Shown: positions 12,010 to 25,414, counted from the first letter of the stretch. The stretch is 64,000 nucleotides of DNA from Albifimbria verrucaria (GCA_020081605.1 JAHREC010000016.1:1302001-1366000), one strand, 5' to 3'. A program made the numbers and translations. The notes: generated by a model from the letters alone, not told the origin.

Positions 12010-12716
12010 GTTGATTTGCGTACTGTAGTTGTATGTTGTTGTGATTTGTTTTACAACTATCGCAGGAATCGGTTCTACAACGTCCCCGCTCTCCACGCCC
12101 TTTTATATACAACTCGTGTTTCCACGTTATTTTGCGCTGCTTACTATATTTCCCCACATCGCTACTCCAGGCCGTGTCTCATCTACCCAATTGCTCTCCC
12201 GCTCACCGCGCACCGCCTCCTGTTTCGCAAAAGAACCCACGGAAATGGAGCTGTCAGCTTGCGCAGCGTTCATTTCATAATTTTAAAACCCTCCTTGGAC
12301 CAATGAGCCCCTTGGGATTGTTATCAAAGCCAATCAAACAATTCGTTAGCCTGCATGTTGGTCAGAGCGATAGCTGCAGATGAAGCGTGCTAATTTCGGC
12401 AGCTGCTTGTTAAATTTGTTGATTTATAAGATAACACAACTCATGGAGGTCTTTGCAATGTTCACACGAAGTGGCCCGCAGTCTTCATCAATGATATTAA
12501 TTAAATAACTAAGTAATTATTATTTTACCATGCCTAGACAAGATGTTTTGTGTAGTGAAACGTAAAATACCTAACCAGAACACCGCTCCGTTGTCGGGTA
12601 TCTCCCCCAATTTGTGACATAGGAACTATTCCATAAAACATAAGGAAAATGCTAGACGCTGCCATTCGTAGGCCAACCCCATTGATCATGCTAATATGAT
12701 GAAAGAAAAGTTATGT
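12010..12716. other. intergenic region between GFA-domain and transporter genes
   Basis: AT-rich, no supported gene. The piece next to 12009 is the promoter of the GFA-domain gene; the piece next to 12717 is the 3' flank of the DHA1 transporter. Short open frames on the + strand (12029-12383) overlap one another in different frames and have no domain signature. Confidence 0.5.
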
Positions 12717-14672
12717 TCAAGCCGACTGCGCAGCACCGGTTCGATCACTCTCCTTTCTCGGCGCGTTAGCCATCGCTGCGGCCTCCTCGCCCTCCTTCTC
12801 CGTAGAGGAGTCTCTCCGCTTGCCTCGTCATCAGTCGGCGCCGCGTGTGGCACGTTGCCGAATGTAGGTGCGTAGGCGCTTCTCTTGCGAATTTGGGCAC
12901 CGTAGTAGTAGAAGAGGAATGGAATTGGCGCCAACACGACAGCCACGCAGCCTAGCAGTGTTGCCGCCCACTGGATACCCATTCCATCGAACATTTGACG
13001 AGCGAACAGCGGGAAGCCGGCACCGCACAGGGATCGGAGGAATGTGTTGCCAGCAATGGCCGAGGCGGCGAACATGAGGTACGAATCGACGAGGTAGTTG
13101 AGAGCCTGCAGGAAGATGGACATGAGACCGAAACCGGTGAACAAGCCGCTGAGAGCAGGCACAATCCAGTGAATATCGCGGGTGTAACCGGTCCTAAAAA
13201 CTCGTTAGCACAGGCTATAAATAATGAGTTTTTTAGACTTACCATCCAAACCAGAAGATACCAATGGCAAAGGACACACCACCGGCCATGATACTAGGCA
13301 ATCGCCATTCGGGGATAGGAATGCCGTTGTTCGCCGTAAGCTTCCTCATGTACCATGGCTGCTGCGCCAAGACCGTCGCACCAGCAATCAGCTGGCCGGT
13401 AATCATGCCAAAGAAAGTCAAACCAGACTGGCCGAGGTTGAAGCCGTGGACACCGACAAAGACCAAGGGGTAAGCGGTCAAGAAGAGGTAGAGAAGGCCA
13501 TAGATGAAACTCATGTAGACGGACAGGAGCAGGATAATAGGCTCGGTAAAGAGCAGACGCAGGGGACGCGAAAAGTTCTTGGACACCAGCTCCCGGAAGT
13601 CGACCTCGATTTCTTCCTGCTTGGCGTGAATGCCCCAGTTCTTAGTTCGTCGTCGCAGATCCGCCGCCTTTTCGACCAGGATCACCGGGGGTATGTCTCC
13701 TCGAGGAACAGCAAGTCGAGACCGAAGGCAACGAAACCCATGATGGACGCGAGGTACTCAGTCCAGCGCCACCCCAAGTGGGACTGCACAATGAAACCTC
13801 CGATGAAGGGTGCAAGCAGGGGCCGGTGAAGACAGCCATAGAGAAGATTGTAATAGCGATACCTCGAGTCTTGTTGTCGAACATGTCGGAGAAGACGGCG
13901 GCGACGACGGCGAGCGGGCACGCACCGAAGAAACCACTGAAGAAACGGCAGATCAGGATGGTCTGGATGTCCTTGGCGGTGGCACAGGCGATGGAGAAGA
14001 CGGAGAAACCAAACATGGCCAGCACGAGAGGGAATCGTCGACCGCGAAGCTCGGACAGGGGCGCCCAGAGCGTCGGTCCAAAAGCGAAGCCCAGAACGTA
14101 GAAGGTGGTGCCGAGAAGACCAACCTCGGCGCCGACATGGTAGCTAGCGGCGACAACTTGGGTAGCTGCGGAGAAGATGGACGAGGTGAAGGCAGATGTC
14201 ATGGTGGTATAACCAAGCATAGCGGCCGTCAAGATCTTCTTGCGCAGCGGCCAATTCTGGGCGTGCAGCGGGTCATCGGGCCCGTCGAACTCGACAACGT
14301 ACTCTTCCTTAGCCGGTAGCGGTGGGGGTAGGGCTTTCCGGCGCCGAAGGCCGGCAGGGGCTTGCGCGAAGCCCGGCTGCTGGTTCGGCTTCGCAACTCG
14401 CTCCCACCACCGACTGTAGCGACGTGCAAACTGCGCTGTGTGGCAATGCGGCTGAGCTCGGTAGGGTGACGCTCGAGGTCGTTCTGCGTGGAGATGCGGC
14501 TCATGTTGTTACGGACGTTGTCGCGGCCCGAAGCGGACGAGGCAGAGCTGGACGCGGCCGACGAGGCGGACAGCACGCGCTCGATCTCATGGCTGGCACG
14601 GCGCTGGTATCGAGTCGGCGAGGCGTCCAACTCGGCCGCGATGAGCTCCTGGTCCACAATGTCCAGAGGCAT
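12717..14672 (-). CDS. MFS multidrug/polyamine transporter, DHA1 family
   Basis: Proton-coupled exporter of the major facilitator superfamily (12-helix DHA1 type, as in fungal FLU1/TPO-like pumps). The start MPLDIVDQELIAAELD at 14672 opens a long Ser-rich cytoplasmic N-terminus. The membrane part begins after HAQNWPLRKK, shows the loop LSELRGRRFPL between helices 2 and 3, the stretch CRFFSGFFGACPLAVV, and the family marker HLGWRWTEY. A second six-helix half follows, with one intron after FAIGIFWFGW (about 13240-13190). The acidic tail ends GAAQSA with TGA at 12717-12719. Breaks at 14324, 13819, 13687 and about 12810 are each repaired by one base, mostly in C runs of the coding strand. Substrate cannot be told from sequence. 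Confidence 0.88.
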
Positions 14673-15929
14673 GGTGGGCGTGATCCCAGGGGCGAGACTG
14701 TCTCGCGGTAATGTCAAAAGGTGATTGATTGACCCCTGGTCGGTTGTTGTGTTGACTGGTGTGCTGGGGATCAGAGACAGGTAGTCGAGATAAGCTACAA
14801 CAATTCCTTCTTATGATCCAATAAATGGGCAAAAAGTCAAGGAGACCGAGGAGCAACTAAAGGGGAACAAGGAGGGGAGAAAAAGTGGAAGAGGAGGACT
14901 GAACTCTGTCAGGGTCGGAAGTAAATGGCTACTAACGCCGGTGCTAGAGGATATGGCAACGGTCTTGTTTATGACGAAATCAACTTATCACCAGCTTTGC
15001 CGCATCCGAAGTAGTTCGAAGTGGGTGTCAGAGGGCCGGTGCGGGTGATTGTGGGGGCCAGTTATTTGTTTTGGGTCAATTGCGTTTCCATAAACAACGA
15101 GAACAAGTCCACGGCTAGAGGGCGAGATGGAATGGTTTTGTATCTGGGGAAATGGGCGCGCACCGGTGTAAGTCGCTTTTCGGACATGTCCTTTGCCCAT
15201 GCTTTGGTGTTACCAACCAGGGATGAGGTGCTTTTGGTCAGCAGCTGCTGCATGCAGTGGCGTGCAGCTTTTTCTTTTTTTTTTTTTGTCCTGCCTTTCT
15301 TCTTTCCCATTCCCTAGTCAAGCAGTCCCAGACCCCTGGACCCTCATTAGCAGGATTATTGCTAACGCAGGACAAGCCAACCAATCCTTGGAAATTTTCT
15401 TTCGGCGACGAACTGGAAGCTTCGCACCGTCCCTTTTCCAGCCTACCATAGCGGGGTGGTTCCTCATTTTTTTCTGTCCTGTGTCATGCGTCGGCAGATC
15501 CTCCGGCATACTTACGGCCGCCCGGCCATCGCCAACTACTAAACTAGACAACATGGCCCTTCGGCCTCTGGACAATTTTAAGCCCGCGCTGCGACAACAG
15601 CTCAATGTCCCATTCGGCGAAAATCCCATGTCGCTCTGCCGTGTCCCTTGAGCAGAAATGTCAGATGCGTCGGCGGATCCGCCGAACCTACTGCTTGTGC
15701 CGCAATGCCGACATACCTCCACTCCCTGGCTGCAGCAGGCTATGATGTAACCGTGCGCGGTCGGCTCATCGGCACTTCACCGCCCGAATCCATTGATCAC
15801 TAACAACTATTCAACGGGAGCCCGAAAGGAAGAAAAAAATTTAGGATATGCAGCTTAGTAACAGCACAACGTGAACAAACCCGCTTATGAATTGTCCATT
15901 TACAAATCATTGAATTACCCTCTATTCCT
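14673..15929. other. intergenic region upstream of the DHA1 transporter
   Basis: About 1.25 kb without a supported gene. It includes the transporter promoter on the 14673 side and the 3' flank of the inositol-type transporter on the other. A poly-T run (about 15272-15288) and pyrimidine-rich sequence on the + strand are the only distinct features. The overlapping short frames at 15193-15722 have no recognisable domain. Confidence 0.5.
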
Positions 15930-17555
15930 CTATTTGACTCCCCACCCGTTCTCCAGCAGTGCAGTCGCTTCTTCCAGGCTCAACCCGCTCGTCTCCGGGT
16001 AGATGCGCCAGATCAGCCCCAGCCCAACTGTGCAGATCCCCGCGTACAGCACAAACGTCCACGACGGACTCAATGCGTCCATCAGCGGCAGAAACGTCAA
16101 CCCAATAACGAAGTTTGCGCCCCAGTTCGTAGCCGTCGCAACACCACTCCCCAGCGACCGCACCGCCAATGGGAACAGCTCGCTCTGCATCCATGGCACG
16201 TTGCCCAGGCCCATGGCATACGCCGCCACATACAGCATGATGCTGGCCAGGATAATGGCTGCGCCGTTCTCGGTCCCCGGTGTGCGCAGCGAGAATCCAA
16301 ACGCGGCCAGGAGCAGCCCTCCCACCATGAACGGAATCGAGTAGAGTAGGATCCGCCGTCTGCCTATACGGTCGATGAGAACAAGTGCCGCTAGCGTGAA
16401 GATGAAGTTGGTGACCGCCACCGTCAGTGATGTAAGGGTCGGGCTCTTGAATCCAACAAGCGTAAAGATTGTGGCTGAAAAGTACATCAACGAATTCTGG
16501 TCACATTAGCGTAAATCCCATAAAACACCAGAATCACAACGTACAAATCCGCATAGTTGTTGGAGGCCTTGTAGAAGACACGCAATCGCCAATGCGCGGC
16601 GACTCTTCCCTCGCTGAAAAGCTCCTGCCATGCGCCAAGCCACGCCCACGGACCGGAGCTCTGATGACCACGCAATCGCCGTGTCTCGCGCTCCTCACGG
16701 GCTTCGATTTCGATATCCTTGATGATGGCGTCTGCTTCGAACTCGGATGATCCGGCACCACCATTCACCCTCATCACAACCTGTCTGGCAGCCGTAGAAT
16801 GGCCTGCCTTGACGAGCCAGCGAGGAGTCTCCGGCATGAACACAAGCACAGCAGCTTGCAGCGCCGCCGGCAGAGCTCCAAGGCCAACCATCCACTTCCA
16901 GCCTGTCTCTTTCGACCCAAACGTAGAAAAGATCCAGCCGACAATGTAAGCAATCATCTGGCCCAACGTAATGAACAGCACGTTGGTAGTTACCAGACGC
17001 CCACGATGCGATGCCGGTGCCACCTCTGCAATGTACAACGGCACCACGAAACTTGCCGCGCCCACGCCGGCTCCAATAACACATCTACCCAGCACCATAA
17101 CTGGGACCGTAGAGCTGAAAGCCTGTATTAAAGCACCGACGATGAAGAGGGCGTCAGCAAATAGAACGACCGGCTTGCGGCCGAATTTGTCGGCAAGAAC
17201 CGAGGAAAATGGCGATATCAAAAGCGCAAATAGAGCTGTGGACGAGGTGATTATAGACTTGTCCATCGAAGTCAGGTCTCGGTTGGACAGGGCAGTGCCG
17301 ATCGATACCAAAGTCGCAGATATAACACCCGTATCATCTGTCTCAGGGTCAGCTTCCACTATAACTAATGCGCCAGGAACACCAACATCCAAAGAGAAGA
17401 CCGCTTATACCAGCGGCAAACGTCAGCAGCACCACGAACAAGCTCGGCGCTGCTGCTGCGGGTTTGCCGGCGCCGCGAGCTCCATCATCGACATCGTGGT
17501 GCAGCTCTTCGTCCCGGGCATTGTCGGAAATCAGCGGGGCCTGGGAGCTATCCAT
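15930..17555 (-). CDS. MFS sugar/myo-inositol transporter
   Basis: Plasma-membrane proton symporter of the sugar porter family, closest by eye to fungal myo-inositol transporters (ITR type). Start MDSSQAPLISDNA at 17555. An intron (GTTGGTG...ACAG) splits the conserved GLLFG-YDTGVIS in helix 1. Motifs follow in order: DKFGRKPVVL, GRCVIGAGVG, PLYIAEVAP, MPETPRWLVKAG, then LQGLQQLCGF just before a second intron (GTACGT...CCAG, about 16548-16494), NSLMYFSATIF, DRIGRRRILL, GLGNVPWMQSELFPLAVRS, and the C-terminal YPETSGLSLEEA. TAG at 15930-15932. One missing base near 16606 breaks the frame before LQGLQQLCGF. NVPWMQSELFP and the QQLCGFNS segment favour inositol over hexose. Substrate remains inference. 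Confidence 0.87.
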
Positions 17556-17958
17556 TGTGTGTTTTGCGCCGAACAAGTCCGCTTCCGCCAGCAGCAAACA
17601 TCACGCAGAGAAACGGGCGACCAAATTCGTAGGATTGATATGACGAGGCACGTGCAACCAAGCAGCGACCCGTGAAGCAACGTCCGTTCGCAGGCGACGC
17701 TACGGGGTGACTAAGCTGGCTCATCGTGGGGCTGAAGCTGCAGGGGTTGCAGCGCAAGCCTCCCGATGTGGGGAGCATTGCTTGATGTGTCTGGAGTCGC
17801 ATTGAATGATTCCACCTTGGTTTATATACAACTCAAAACAGATGCTGCAAACATTGAGACGACACGGATCTGAAACTCACAATGCTGCCTGACCGAATAC
17901 TACTAGTTCCAGAATAGTGTGGTTTGCCTAAAGCACCAAATGTCTCCAGTTCATGTCG

Positions 17959-18712
17959 CTATTCCTGCTTCCTGGCCAATGCAACAATGCTGAAGTTTGG
18001 ATCCTGCTTCGCAACCTCCAAGAACCGCTTCACTCCGCTCTTGAGAGCCGGTTCGCTCAGCATATCATCCTTGTCCGATAGAGCCCCACGGTCGATTGGC
18101 CCGTCGGTACATCCCTCTAGTTCCCACAGATGCCCATCCTTTCCCCTCACAAAGGCTATGAAGTGAAGCTGGTTAGGAGCGCTCGCCTCGGGGGTGCTGA
18201 GTCGCCGGTACGAGCTGCTCGCATGTGAGTCTCCTCCAAGTCCTCGCTATTATAAATCACCTCAGCTCGTTGGACCGGCTTGAGCGGTGCAGCCTGTTTC
18301 AGTAGCTTATCCAGGACCGACCCATCGCTTGACGAATCCCTCGCCTCGCCGCCTGCAACAGAATGCAGCAAGGCATACAGACCGCAGGCATTCCCAATGG
18401 TCTGCTGGAACCACATCACAGGCTCGTCCTCCCCGGATTTGTCATATGTAAGGCCGTTCTCAGCGCTGGGAGTGCCGTCTGCCTTGCGGACTTCATTGTA
18501 CATGGCCTCCGGGGTGATGAAGATGAGAGCAAGTGCAGGCCGTGGAATGTGAGCCAGAAGATCCGGTTCATCGATGCTGTAGACATCGTAGAAGCCCAGC
18601 TCGGGGAGACACCGAGGTCATGGACTAGAGACGTAAACACTTCTGGGTTATTCTCCAAAGGAATGAATGTTTTTTGCCCTGAAGGGCGGAAGTGAACTCC
18701 TTCTGTAGGCAT
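17959..18712 (-). CDS. ubiquitin carboxyl-terminal hydrolase, UCH (peptidase C12) family
   Basis: Cysteine protease that cleaves small adducts from ubiquitin C-termini (Yuh1/UCHL3 type), cytosolic. The intronless gene starts MPTEGVHFRPSG at 18712. The N-terminal segment has the family pattern ENNPEVFTSLVHDLGVSP followed, after a frame break at 18603-18606, by ELGFYDVYSID. The oxyanion Gln and catalytic Cys lie in WFQQTIGNACGLYALLH (Cys codon 18384-18386). The catalytic His follows in LHFIAFV and the Asp region in HLWELEGCTDGP, after a second break in the C run at 18190-18194. It ends ALARKQE. About 245 aa, the family's normal length. All catalytic residues are present once the two breaks are bridged. 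Confidence 0.92.
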
Positions 18713-19222
18713 GATCTTTAGACGATTTTCTCTGGTCAGAGCACTTCGAATGTAAGAGTCAGGTTTACTAAATAGAGCCTTGATTGCTTGGCATCTACGT
18801 TACAACAAAGTAATGGCCAGTCGGTAGGTGACGTGCGGGGTGTTATTTTAGAAGGCAACCTCGTTACGCGCGTCTCATTGTCTTCCTCTAGGTTACTGTA
18901 AACATCAATACAAGTTAACTATACCGGTACCTAGAAATTTGATATTTTTATCATTTCAGCTTCAGGTATGGGTTGTTCACAACTGTGCTTCAATAAGCTA
19001 TCTTATAAGTCAGGAAGTATTTACAGATATCCCCAATTTTCGGTTTTTACTTACACGATTCCCAACGCCAGTTTAGCAACACATGGCATAGCTGTCTTAC
19101 CACTTCAGAGAAAAATCCAATTAATTCCTTTCAGTATATTGACCAAGCCGTTACTCTCGCCCTTTTCGTTTCTGAGGTCCTTGAACAAAGAAGGATCTAG
19201 GCGTTCCTCAACTCAAGGTCTC
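18713..19222. other. intergenic region, AT-rich
   Basis: Nothing supported. Holds the UCH gene promoter and the 3' flank of the FAD monooxygenase. The frame open at 18968-19285 on the + strand has no domain signature. Confidence 0.5.
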
Positions 19223-20512
19223 TCAACTTACAAGATGCTTGAGGAAATAGAACGAATGCACTCCCGCTGTACCAAGTGGATGTAATATCCACGGTAGAGC
19301 ATTATTCAAATGTCGACTGACGGCCTTTGCCATTACTGATCTTGGCGCACCCGGTGTGAATAACCAATACTGGGTAAGGTCGTACGATAGTTGCTGAATT
19401 TTGCCCGCCCGTGTAAACATGGTTCCCTCGAACTTTCGAATCTCATCATCCAAATTTTTGCCATTGTTCACGGCGTCGAGAATCGCCCGCGACAAGAATA
19501 GAGCATCGGTCAGAGACTGGTTAACACCTTCGCCAGCGTGTGGTGTCATGGCGTGGGCCGCATCCCCAATCAAGGTGAACCCAGCTTTGTGCTCCCATTT
19601 AGTACCTGGGGCAATATCCAGAGCGAGCGTGGCGTCGTCTTGCCTTGGGCCGAACTAAACACATCTCGCAGCTGTGGACACCAGTCGCTGTGCTCTTCCA
19701 GCATGGCCTTCTTCGTCTGTTCGAGGTCCCGAGCATCATACCCGCATTTGTCCATCCAGTCCGGGTCTTCCTGTACATAGCAGGCATATATGTTGAGGCT
19801 ATCGTCGCCCATTTGCTGAATGGATAACCTGTGGCCTTCGGAGCCTGCGAAAATACTACCACGGTTTACCAGCTTGTAGGTCTCGGGCGCAGTAACCTCT
19901 GCATTCGGGATGCTGAGTTCCTGCATTGCAACTTTCGTGTAGACAGGTTTTAATTCAGGATACGCGGACTTGCGTACCTTGCTCCAAACACCATCTGCAC
20001 CAACGATGAGGTCGAAGTCACTTTCGCGAGTGTCCTCAAACACGAGAGTCTTTTCTTCGACCTTTGTAAGGCGGTGACCCCATTTTATCATCCCCTCAGG
20101 TAATGAATGAGTCAAGATTTCTCTTAGATCGTGACGGTCAATTTCGGGCCGTTCGCCCATTGAACCGTGATGTTTCTGCGCTGGCCGAACAAACTCATAA
20201 CTGAGATCCTTGTCGACCATGGCCATATATTCCCCCTCGTATCGGGCACGTTGCTGGAACTGATCAAATAGGCCAGCCTCTTTCATGGCGGTCATTCCAG
20301 TATCAGTATGGAGGTCGAGGGTACCGCCTTGAGTGCGAAAGTCTGGTGACGCATCTGCCTCGAAGACAGTGGCATCTATGCCGCCTTGGTGGAGTAATCT
20401 CGCCAGCATACACCCTAGGTTTATTTAGTAAAACATACCGAGTACTTAAGTAAGGGCAGCTCATACCAGCAGGCCCAGCGCCCACTATGGCGATTTTAAT
20501 CTTGGCAGTCAT
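19223..20512 (-). CDS. FAD-dependent monooxygenase (TetX/salicylate-hydroxylase-like)
   Basis: Aromatic-ring or polyketide hydroxylase of the class A flavoprotein family. It starts MTAKIKIAIVGAGPAG at 20512, the FAD-binding GxGxxG, split by an intron (GTATGAG...CCTAG, about 20466-20413) that restores GAGPAGCMLARLLHQ. Further motifs are GGTLDLHTDTGM, the DG-type stretch FDLIVGADGVWSKVR, and the second FAD motif FTLIGDAAHAMTPHAGEGVN. A single break near 19640 lies between QGKT and the DATLALDIAPG segment. It ends FYFLKHLVS, about 410 aa. The DLHTDTG and GEGVNQSLTDA segments match the TetX-like subgroup. No biosynthetic cluster is visible around it. It is divergent from the Bud6 gene. Confidence 0.88.
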
Positions 20513-22266
20513 CTCAGTTACTCACACGATGTCTAAGAGGGCTGATACGGGTTATGTGTAATTTAAATAGTAATTTATGGTTGAACAATGAGGACATAGC
20601 TACGGCAGGGTTGGCAGTTAGGAAGCTCCCGGCTTTATATGCTTGCGAACCTTGTAGTAGTGCAGCCGCGTGTTGAGCATTCCATTGTAAGCGTACGTAC
20701 GCCAGGAACAATCAAGTGACAGTTAACGCGTAATCCTCACTCTAGCCCTGCAGTTTTCTTTATTCCCGGGGAGGGCTGAGCTCTGGCGCCAAGCTGACAA
20801 TGGAATTATTACTTGGTAAGTAAGCGCTTTTGATTGTTCGCATTTTAGGCCCAAGTGTATTGTAGTGGTAAACCTTGGTTTCGCGTGTTTGGTGTAAGTT
20901 AGCAACTAATGTTGGAAGACCAATGTTGGTCTTTACTAAGCACTAATCTGTCGCCTCATCAGCACAGCTAAGCTGTTGGGATAACTATTAGATCAAGATG
21001 CCTGCGGACCGTTAATATCCTGATTGGTCACTCATTAACCGTTCGTTCGTAAAATGTCTGAGCACACCGGCAATCATGCGACCCGTTCATGTAGTGGTGG
21101 GAAGCTTCGGACCTATAGGGTAATTGAGTCGTCCGTGCCCGGATGGGCAGACATCGATCGTCTAGACTGACGGACGGTGAATGGCTGGCTGAGGCAGGCT
21201 GAGGAACACCATGCAGAAATAGATGCACGCGGTAGTGCAGGTGTGCCTTGGATGTAACCAATCGATCGTCAACAAGAGGCACTACGCGGTGGCTTGCAGC
21301 TAGAGCGGAAGCTTGCAGGAAGCCCCTATTCTTGTGTTTAAGCTAAAGTGTGGAGGTACGAAGACAGCGTCCGATGCGGCGGCCCTGTTAGCTGCTGCTG
21401 CTACTGCACCACTGCGGACGCATGCTCCATGTAGGTGCTGTAACTAACTTATGCCATGACGCTCCTGGCCCTGTTTTACCGTGTTGTATCCGTATGCTTG
21501 AGCGATTTCGAGGCGAGCTCCACGTCATTGGTTCATCACGGACGGTTTGCGTCTTGTCCATCGCTGAAACCACGTTTCATCCCCTTTCGGGAAACGCCAA
21601 GGTGAAATAGGGCAGTTGTCTGCTGGCACGTGCACGATGCAGGGGTTGGGGGTTGAGGCCCAGAAATCGTCGCCTGCTTTGCCTCGTCCAGGCGACGAGC
21701 TCACTGTAGAGTGGCCTGTAGCAGCCTCGGGGCCACCTCTTTAAACCCCTACACCCTGGAGTCCCTCCCTTCGTCCCCATCTGGCTGTCCCCATCTGTCT
21801 TGTCTGTCTGTCTGCCCCCAGCCACCAGCCACCCACCAGGCACGCACACGCTTTCGCTTTCAGCACGGTACGGTACATGTACCTTAGCTTACCTTACCTT
21901 AGGTACTTGCTGCCGTTCTCCTGTCTGACCCTAAATTCCACCTCGCTTCACCTCACTTCACTTCAACTTCTCAGAACATCCCCTGGTCGTCTGTCACTCA
22001 CTCCTCCAGGCGCACCCAACCGCATCGCATCGCATCTCTACGCCACGGTTTTGCTTTGTCGCTCGCTGCACGACACGATAATGCTCGCCTCTTTGTACAT
22101 CTGCCTTCTCAGTATTAATTCGTAATTCTCCGCTCCGCTCCTTTCACTGCATCACGACTCGACTTCTTCCGATACCCGGCCGGCGACGTTTCACGACCCG
22201 TCCTTCACCTCCTCTTCTCGCCCTTGGCCTACCACCTAACCCGGCCTCGCATCAGTCCTCTTCAAC
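20513..22266. promoter_or_regulatory. divergent intergenic region, FAD monooxygenase / Bud6
   Basis: About 1.75 kb between the divergent starts at 20512 and 22267, containing both promoters. The last 400 bases before 22267 are pyrimidine-rich and look like a long 5' leader of the Bud6 gene, with TACCTTA/GGTACTT short repeats near 21880-21910. No ORF here has a domain signature. Confidence 0.5.
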
Positions 22267-25200
22267 ATGCAGTCTGCAGGCCCGGCGCCGCGGTCCTATG
22301 GCCAGCGCCGCTCTCCTGGTGCTGAGCCCGGTCCGCCCCCAATATCCCCGTGCGATCAATCTCCCCGAACCGACCATCCACATCATCCTCCCGTTCTGGG
22401 CAGTCAGGCCATGTGCGCCAAAGAACTCGCGATGTGAGTGATGCGCCGTCCCCCTGGTTCATCTTTGTTCTATTTGCAGCGGCCCACGTTGCGCCTGTCG
22501 TATGTATCTTTGAACCTAACGCTTTGTCTCGCGCAACTAGGGCTCCAACGGCGGCTCCAACATGCCCCTATCCCAGATCGAAAAAGTGTCACCCACCTGC
22601 TTGTCGCGACGAAGCAACTCCTCGAAACCTTGACGCAATGGTCCCGTGGTCAAGCTACCGACACCCAAGTCTCTGATGTCTACGTTCGTTTGGGATATGA
22701 ATTCAACATGGCATGCAGAGCTTTCTCGGCCATCAACGTCGACACCTCTGACCTTGGCAACGTCCCCGATCTCCTGCGACACATCCTCGAGGCGACCTTG
22801 AGCCAGGAGGCCAGCTCCGAAAGCCTGGAAAAATACCTACCGAGGATACGAGACATCATCATCAACCTGCTGCAGGGTCTGAAGCGCAAGCAACAGAAGC
22901 TTCGACAGAAGCAGACGCGCGACCGTGATGGTACCGGTGCGCCAGAGAGAACCACAAGCATCAGCACCGTCGGCAGCGGGACCAGCGGGCTCACAAACCT
23001 GCTGGATGAGGGCCTGGAGAATGGATATCAGGCAGGAGAGCAGCAACAGCAGCCGCAGCAGCGTGGCGAGCCCGTGCCACCGGTCAATATGTCAGCCTCT
23101 CCAACACGCCGATTCAACACACAGCGGGACCAGTCTCGATCTTCTGTGCTTTCGACTCAATCCTCGTTGTCAAGCAACACAATGCAGAACATCCCTGTTA
23201 TGCCACCATATCCCACAAACGACTCAACCATGCCGACGCCTTCGCCAGTTACGCATACAATGAATGACATCAACCCTGATTCATTTCCTCCGCCTCCACC
23301 CCCGCCGCCGCCGGATAATCAGTCGAGTGCTTTAGCAGCTCTTCAGAAGGGAGGAGACCTGGAGCGACGTGCTTCGAGGAGATATTCGCAATATCAGATT
23401 TCCAAGCACCTTGGTGCCGGCACAGGTGTACCAATTCTACCGCCCCAGACAACACCTATACCAAATAGAGGCAGGAAAGAGGCGAGGGAATCACTGCGAG
23501 CCGTGCAAGTTCGTGAGTCGCTCCGACAAAATCGGACTTCGACTCAGTCAAGAAATGGTGCTTTTGACTCCTCGCCCGCTAGGATGGCGGGTAAGGCTTC
23601 TGAGGAATCGCCTGCGAGACAACAGACGCTGGTACAAAGCCCAGTTGCCCAGAGCCCCGAAGATAAATATGCGCCCAGCGCTACGCTCACTGGGCCTCCA
23701 CAAGATCATCTGGCATACATGGGAGGGGACCTAACCCCTACGGATAAAACCCCGATCGAAGCGCCTCCTACGCCTGCCACGCCTATTAAGCCGAAGGAGG
23801 AGGAACAAGAGGATACTCCCAAGGAGGAGGAGCCAAAGATTGAGGAGGCCCGCATGCCTCTACAACCGCCTGAGCAGAAGCCCAATGAATCCTATTTCCA
23901 GGTTTCGCCGCCGCCCACGCCAACCAAGGATCTCACTTTGTTCCTCCAGTACAAGTCCAAAGTTAAGAAGATTGTGCTGCCCGAAGGGCGCGAAGAGCTT
24001 TCCATTGGACGATTGCAGCTGGCCTTCATCGAGAAGTTCTCATGGAACACACAGCAGAACGGAACCGACCTACCAGAGATATACATCCAGGATCCTGTCT
24101 CTGGCGTGCGCCACGAGTTGGAGGATTTGTCTGATGTCAAGGATAGGACCGTCTTGGCACTCAATGTTGAGCCTCTGGACGAGGTGAAGCGACATATTGA
24201 TGACGGCATGTCTGCCCTAACCAAGATCGTTCAGGAAGTGAAACAAAATGTGGATGACCAGAGTGCTACGCTCCAACAGGTTTCCGACAGGCAACAAGAG
24301 ACGGCGAAGGAGGTTGCTAGGCTTGCCTCTGCACCCCTGTTACTGTGCAAGCTGTTGATGGTTCAAAGGCTCCCATCAGCCCAGGTCGCAGGCTCAACTC
24401 CGGACAGCTTGGTGAGGTGCAAAGTCTGCGTAGGGATCTTGCAGTTCTGCGACAGACATACTCCAACTTCCAGACCGATATTCAAACGTCGATGTCTACG
24501 ATCCGAGCAAAGGCCGCTAACGTCAAGGCGGTCACGATTAAGGCAGCCATCCCGGATATCGAGGAGATGCTGGCTATGCACACGTCAAGAATGGACGAAA
24601 GCAGCTCAACTCCGACTCAGATAGGCTGGTCGGCAAGGTTGATGATCTCCAAGATTTGGTCGAAGACCTGCGTAAGGATGTCGTACATCGTGGTGTCCGA
24701 CCACTGCCACGCCAGCTGGAGTCCGTCGCCAAGGATATCACTGGCCTGAGCAAGGAGCTCAAGAAGATGGAGGAATACATGAAGCAGGAGAAGCCCATCT
24801 GGACCAAGATTTGGGAGAAGGAGCTCGAGGACGTTTGCCAGGGCCGTGACGAGCTGCGCCTTATGGAGGACCTGTTGGTGGATCTGCGGGATGATTTGGA
24901 GAAGGCATCCGAAACTTTCACCTTGGTTGAGCAGGCTACCAAGGAGCAGATGAAAGACAACGGCACAAGCGCAAGTGCAGGCACTGCACGCCAATTCTCC
25001 AAAGGCCTGAACAGCCTCGGGAACAGCCTCGACCAAAACGCCGCCAAGGAAGGTGTCCTCGGTGAAGTGCGGGCCCTGCAGCCCAACCACGAGAACAGGC
25101 TTGAAGCGATCGAAAGGGCGGAGAAGCTGCGACAGAAGGAGCTCGAGAGCCGGAAGGGCAACGCCATGCATCGCGAGCTCGTTAGTTTCGTAAGCGACGG

Positions 25201-25414
25201 AAAGTTGAAGAAGTCTGGCGGTTTCGAAGAGGTCGAGCGATCCAGGAAAGCCAGAGACGACAAGATTCGTCGTGAAGTTTGGGAGCGCCAGAACGGCATC
25301 ATCCCGGAAGACCCTATCGGAGAGGAGGGCAACACGCAGCTAGAAGACGACGATGACGACGCGGCACCTGCCGCCGCGCAAGAGGAGGAAGAGGTGTCCA
25401 AGGACGCCGTGTAA
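22267..25414 (+). CDS. bud6: Bud6/Aip3 actin-interacting polarity protein
   Basis: Polarisome component that binds actin and activates formins at hyphal tips and septa (family knowledge). Exon 1 starts MQSAGPAPRSYGQRR at 22267, ends RQRTRD at about 22433, then an intron with donor GTGAGT and acceptor AACTAG (about 22434-22540). The conserved N-terminal domain begins MPLSQIEK...THLLVATKQLLETLTQWSRG. A Ser/Pro-rich middle with a poly-Pro run (about 23287-23314) follows. The C-terminal Aip3 coiled-coil region starts around LTLFLQYKSKVKKIVLPEGR and ends in an acidic tail at 25414. Breaks at 22336-22340 (C5), 22581-22585 (A5), 24334-24337 (C4) and about 24594 are each repaired by one base. Total close to 1,000 aa. 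Confidence 0.93.
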